Assembly (NCBI GenBank): GCA_001683735.1
Contig: LUGG01000001.1
Span: 806,001-870,000, forward strand
Direction of reading: 5' to 3'
DNA length: 64,000 nucleotides
Origin: Grifola frondosa
Taxonomy: Eukaryota > Basidiomycota > Agaricomycetes > Polyporales > Grifolaceae
In this document: in pieces, positions 59,235-64,000 of the stretch
How the letters are laid out: each line of letters opens with the position of its first letter
How positions within the stretch are numbered: position 1 is the stretch's first letter
The notes under the pieces: generated by a model
Seen by the model: the letters and a program-made list of their open reading frames with translations, nothing else
Database searches by the model: none
What the model was told of the DNA's origin: nothing
Made by a program: the position numbers and the translations under genes

Positions 59235-59448
59235 CATCAGCAAAATCTCGATTTGACTTATCATACTTTTTTCTCTTAAACAAACCCTTATGAACTTACT
59301 TTTAGGTCTTATATCTCTTTTTCTTCTGAATTAAGAACAAAAAGAGCAATTAAGAGATAAAAGAGATCTCATAAGGGTTTTTATAAGTGCATTTAAGAGC
59401 AATTAAGAGACAAAAAGTATGATAAGTTAAATTGAGATTTTGCTGATG
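59235..59448. mobile_element. MITE-like element, copy 2 (214 bases)
   Basis: Inverse orientation of 23174-23388, over 95% identical; begins CATCAGCAAAATCTCG. Flanked by CA on both sides (possible 2-base target duplication). Confidence 0.8.
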
Positions 59449-59700
59449 CATCCGGGCGCACCTTACGAAACACCTGCCAGCGTAATATATCTTTATATGC
59501 TTCGGTTGATCTGTTGAGTTCCTGTAAGCATTGCGTCAATTGACATTCCCGGCTACCTGGCAGGATGTGTCAGTAACAATCTCTCTGCTGCATCTCACCG
59601 GATTCTCCTTTATGATAACACTAATAATATCCTGAAATACTTATACATTATGCAGATGTCACCAACGCTACTTAGGATTATATACCCTTGTCTAGTGCTG
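59449..59700. repeat. Direct repeat of about 250 bases, copy B
   Basis: About 95% identical to 58984-59234; includes GTAAGCATTGCGTCAATTGA and CACCGGATTCTCCTTTATGA. Confidence 0.88.
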
Positions 59701-59935
59701 TATCAGAATTACAGAAATTTGTTAAATTATACATAGTATAGAAACATATATACCTTTACATTTTGTTCATGAAAACTCTGATGTGAATGATATCGGTGGC
59801 GTGCGTGCAGAGATCTGCGCGCTAAAGCCGAATTTGGCCAAGTTCGTTCGTTCAGGCAAGCCAAAATCGCGCAATGGATTCAACGACCAAAGTCAATGCA
59901 TTCTGCGGGTTTGCTCTCTGCCACACACCATCGTC

Positions 59936-60584
59936 ATGCATGTTCTAATTCTCGGAGGTACTGGTCCTTCTGGCATCCTTCTCATTCAAGACGCGCTTAC
60001 CCACAATCATATGTCGTGGTTTATGCACGGTCTCCTCAGAAACTCCCTGACGCAATAACTTCGAATCCATCCGTAACCGTCGTCGAGGGTCAGCTTACCG
60101 ATGGCGAAAAGTTGTCTGAGGCGATGAAGGACGTTCACGCCGTTCTCTCAGTGCTCGGGCCCGGTCTCGGCCATCCCAGTAACACGCCGCTCGCCCACGG
60201 ATACGCCTTGATCATAGAGGTGATGAAGAAGCACGATGTCAAGCGACTCATTGCGCTAGGCACGGCCAGCATCACGGATGAGCACGACAAGTTCAGCTTA
60301 CTCTTCACCCTCTTGATCAATGTCGTTGCAACCTTCGCCCATAATGCTTATAAGGACATCGTTGCAGTTGGGGACACAATCAGAGGACAGGGAGACGAGC
60401 TGGATTGGACAATTGTGAGGGTCGGGCTATTAACTCACAGCGAGAAGAAGGACGTTGTTGCTGGGTACGTGGGGATGGTAAGACGTCTGCGAAGCTCGCA
60501 AGAGCAGGATTGGCGGCGTTTATGGTCGAAGAGTTAGAGGCCAACACATGGGTTAGAAAGGCACCCTTTATATCGACAGTTTGA
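59936..60584 (+). CDS. NAD(P)-binding NmrA/SDR-like protein, with frame breaks
   Basis: Rossmann start MHVLILGGTGPSGILLIQDA (GGTGPSG nucleotide loop), then in another frame VVVYARSPQKLPDAITSN, VVEGQLTDGEKLSEAM, VHAVLSVLGPGLG, VKRLIALGTASITDEHDKF and LDWTIVRVGLLT; C-terminal GKTSAKLARAGLAAFMVEEL and APFISTV end at 60584. Similar to atypical SDR/NmrA reductases. Two single-base shifts are needed, near 60008 and in the GGGG run at 60472-60475. No introns, unlike most genes here. Substrate unknown. Confidence 0.65.
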
Positions 60585-63500
60585 CTATTCATTATGGTAA
60601 GCACCGCACCCTCTGTGCTCAATGTTTTGAATAATGTTATTCTTCCAACCAGTGTTTTGTAACCAGTGCACTAGTACTCCGGAATTTGACTGACAGTCAA
60701 CCACCGCAAATAGGGCGTGCGCCACAAGATATTGAAGAACAGTTGACTATGAAATTTTGAGCCCGCAGACTGCTTTGTTTCCGCTCTCCACACGCTGTGG
60801 CATCGTGTTGGCGCCACTGCGTCAATATCACGTGACTGATCATGATCTGATCGAATCGATCATTGTTCGAACTTATCCAAAGGCTCCTGGCATCCTGCGC
60901 CGTTGTCTACACACCTCAGCGCTGACAAAGTCAAGGGATACAAGTTGAGCGTAATTTAACGTGAGTCCAGCAGTGAGTCAGCCTTGAGCAAGAGTCTACT
61001 CACCCTGTCCTCATTTTGGCTCGGGGAGCACTCTAGTACGGCGTAGGCTGTGCTGATACGGAAATATCCAGCTTCTGGAGGTGTGAAAATATCCGCGGAC
61101 CGGTGTCTGTGCCTGTGTTATCTCTCTGGTCACATTGGTTGTTGATATTCATTCATCTGACCTGGATTTCGTGTCGATTCCATAGCTGCCACAAGGTGCG
61201 TTATATCAGCTGAGAATATTCCAGACAGACATTCCTCCTTCTATAGACTCCTTTCCAATAAGTATTTGAAATGCATTGCGATATCCGGTTCACGATGCCA
61301 TGCAACTCCTATTTTTGGACCTATTCGAGGGTACAATCTTATACATTCTAACATGTCGAGCTCCGCCGCACAATTCTCTTCTTTGCTACATGGTATATCC
61401 CCTCGCTATGTTTCAATCGTTTCATGTCTCCATGCCTGCGTTCTATTTGAGGACAGCCATAACAAAATTAGACGACTGGTGCTGAGGTGCCAATCCTCCA
61501 GTAGACCCTTGCAAAGCTCCACCGGATGCGATAGGCCAAGGCATAGCTAGCTCTCAATGGAGTCGCTGAGTATGTATTCTTTTCAATACTTTGAGATCGG
61601 TATTACTACCGCCTCCGACCTTATGTACAGAGACGCGTTCGCTATTCTGTCAGCGGGGTGAGAATAGAAACCTGTGGTAATTTGTAAGCTACTTCGTTCC
61701 TAACATGGGTAGCAAGTTGACGTTGTTCCGTGCCAGCATAGTGATTAAAAATATGCACTGATTCTTAAACCATATAGCCTTTGCTTATACGGGTATGTGA
61801 TACCTTATTTTTTAGGGACAATCACTCAATGCTGTAGCTGGACCGACGTCGGCGAACGAAGATGACGGTGCGGAAGCAATTTTTCGATGTTCCTCAACTT
61901 GGCGGGCAATGTGTACCTGCTGTCCCTTCAGCTTATATCGTCCTATTTTCTGCAAGCGGTGGCATTTTCAATTGTTTGAGGCACATCCTTATGGCACCTG
62001 TCCGAACGATCCGAGAACATATCTTGTTCTCATGGTTTAAGCTTTCGCAAGTTGGCGGTCCGTTCTTGCACGTCGAGACTCAGATATCATCGATTGCGTG
62101 CCTAGCTCTGCTCAACGGCGAGTTCAACTCAAGACCTCTCTGGGCTTAATAACTCCCATCCCGTTTGCGAGCCATTCGAGAGGTCAGTTTTCCCAACTCG
62201 ATGTGTATATTAAAAGATTGAGGATATTCGGCTCCAGAGCTCCAATTCCGTTCTATCGGCTCTCCGTATTCCGGTTCCAATCTATTGGTGAGATTGAGTA
62301 TTACGTTGGCCAGTATTTAATGATGCGCTGACGGTGTTAGTAACAGGTTGCGTCCGCGCGCTACTGTCGGAGTGCTGCGTGGGCTTCTACAACCATTATA
62401 TATTTCATCGCGCTGATATGCCCGTAAGTTCCATAAACCCCTCTTCACCCCGATGCTGACAATTCTTTTCCACGCCACAGCAACGCCGATCTTGCTTACC
62501 ACTGGATCGGTCTTTTTATGAATCTGCGACCGCGAGAACATTTGTCTTCATGTGTGAAGGCACAGTGCTCCGCGCTACTACGTCAGCAGGCGCCTGGTTC
62601 TTCGCCGCGGTAATACTGGCGCTAGGCTCCCCCTCAAACATCGAATATGACCGATCACACAGGATATTGTTCATCCTGCACTGGTTGACAGCCACCTTCG
62701 ATTTGTTGTGAAACCTCTGACACCATGATAATCATAACACGGCACTGATAGGCTCTATGGTACTAATACAAGACGATGATGGACATCGTGACCAGCAAGA
62801 AACATGGAATATCCGGCTCGTAACACCTAACGCCTCAAGTTTCGTGGTCGTCCCCAGGCTAGGTTGTCATCGTCCAGCATCTCTGCCTATCGAGCAATGC
62901 CTTGTGTTAGGACATATTGACCTCGGGAAAGATGAAAGCGACCATACAATGTCAGGTTTACTCCGAGCCGAGTTCGAGTCCACCTTCTTCGAGTCCTTCT
63001 TCTTGAGCATAGCCGGAGATGGTAGTGATGGCTGGAGAGGTATCAGACCATTTCCGAACACATGTGCACTATATCCCCACTAATTGCACCATATATGATA
63101 TGGAGGACGCCTGGCTCGTCAAGGAGGAGCGGCGCGACTTGTCACTGAGGGATGACCGCTTGTCACCAGTCATGGTTAGCACAAAATGTCACCCGCTTTG
63201 ACAGAATATGATTTGCACCTTTGATGCCGCACTGTTCAAGAGCGAGAACGGGCCCATTGTGTATAGCTGACGGCTTTGTGGCGGGACGATGAACGGAGGT
63301 GGATGAGGAACTCGCGGCTGAAGACGTGCGATGTGGCTCACTGGACTATAAGCAGGCACCCGTCTTATATCCTTCCATGCGCAGAACCAGACGTGCCGAG
63401 TCGGATCGCCTGCTTTTCACATATCGCATGTTACACCGCGATCGCTCTATGGCCATGTTCCGCGCAGAACGTGCAATCGCCCAGCAGAATCTTACCCCTC

Positions 63501-64000
63501 CTGTTCTTCATCAAGTGATTACTGCCAGCGGAGTTCCCTTTCCGTGCAAAAGTTCGCATCGCTATATTTGCTGGGCGCGTGTCGGTGAGCTCGGCATATG
63601 GTCTGACACCGTGAAACTTCCACTCTACGCGGACTTGTCGCGCGGGGCCTTCTGTATCAGAATTTCATACTCAAGGTTGGATTCTTGGACTGCACGTATA
63701 TGGAAGTCACCGTGGTACACGGAGTATGCACATTTATAGTGGTTACGTGCAAATCACCGAAGACCATACATCACAGCGCCGAGGTCGGCCATTTAGCGCG
63801 AACAAATAGATGTTGTGCCACGGCTGATAACATCGATAACACATTTTATTCAATCAAGTAAAGATCGCCACGATACAACATGCAAGATGAAAAAGAGAAG
63901 AGAGACGATACATTTGACACATCCCGCAGCACGACTAGAACTCGAAGCTCTGGAGTAATGTTGCGCCGAGCTCAAAACATCCTTTGCCACCTTCATTTCG
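60585..64000. other. Right end without a confident gene
   Basis: Several open frames of 60-146 codons, the longest at 63299-63739 (+). None has recognisable motifs, signal peptide with TM logic, or a matching intron structure. A gene may begin near the right edge on the minus strand, but too little is visible. Confidence 0.4.

Noticed and set aside
63299..63739. 146-codon plus-strand frame near the right end
   Set aside because: No recognisable motif and no supporting promoter or intron signal; kept only as a mention in the intergenic entry.

Overview
This is a basidiomycete (Agaricomycete mushroom-type) nuclear region. Genes are split by many 50-65 base GT-AG introns. The content includes a FunK1-type kinase, a Plavaka transposase, a Ulp1 protease and a DUF6698-like protein, which together are typical of mushroom genomes. 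I saw no tRNA, rRNA or CRISPR array.

Left part (1-23 kb) is mostly ordinary chromosome. On the minus strand: the 5' part of a group X-type hybrid histidine kinase (1-3355) and the mRNA-export helicase SUB2/UAP56 (3857-5998). Then a mitochondrial dicarboxylate-type carrier (7313-8826, +), a secreted/membrane protein with one TM helix (10424-11985, +), a small four-exon gene of unknown function with a degenerate relative downstream (13013-13438 and about 14.5-15.0 kb), a peroxisomal SCP-x thiolase (15587-17564, -) divergent from octanoyltransferase LIP2 (17818-18618, +), a secreted GH16 glucanase (19744-21171, +) and a GH5-like pseudogene (about 21.5-22.5 kb, -).

Middle and right part (23-59 kb) is an accessory, repeat-rich block: satellites, two copies of one MITE-like inverted-repeat element, two members of an abundant uncharacterised mushroom family (25.3-28.7 and 34.7-37.3 kb), a Plavaka transposase (29.8-34.0 kb), a FunK1 kinase cut in two by an 11.6 kb Ty3/gypsy retrotransposon (39371-51012), a Ulp1 protease (53391-55313), a Cys-rich protein and a DUF6698-like protein (57343-58745). 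After that comes an NAD(P)-binding protein gene with frame breaks (59936-60584) and a right end with no confident gene.

Three things stand out. (1) Five accessory genes of at least four unrelated families carry the same upstream arrangement of two dyad motifs, in the order A-A-B-B reading towards the gene. (2) The retrotransposon carries an extra, antisense, intron-containing ORF between integrase and the 3' LTR. That module is bracketed by two copies of a polypurine tract plus hairpin, whose stems differ by compensating changes. (3) Many genes, including a housekeeping one, are broken by single missing bases, often in G or C runs, so apparent frameshifts here may be assembly errors and not decay.
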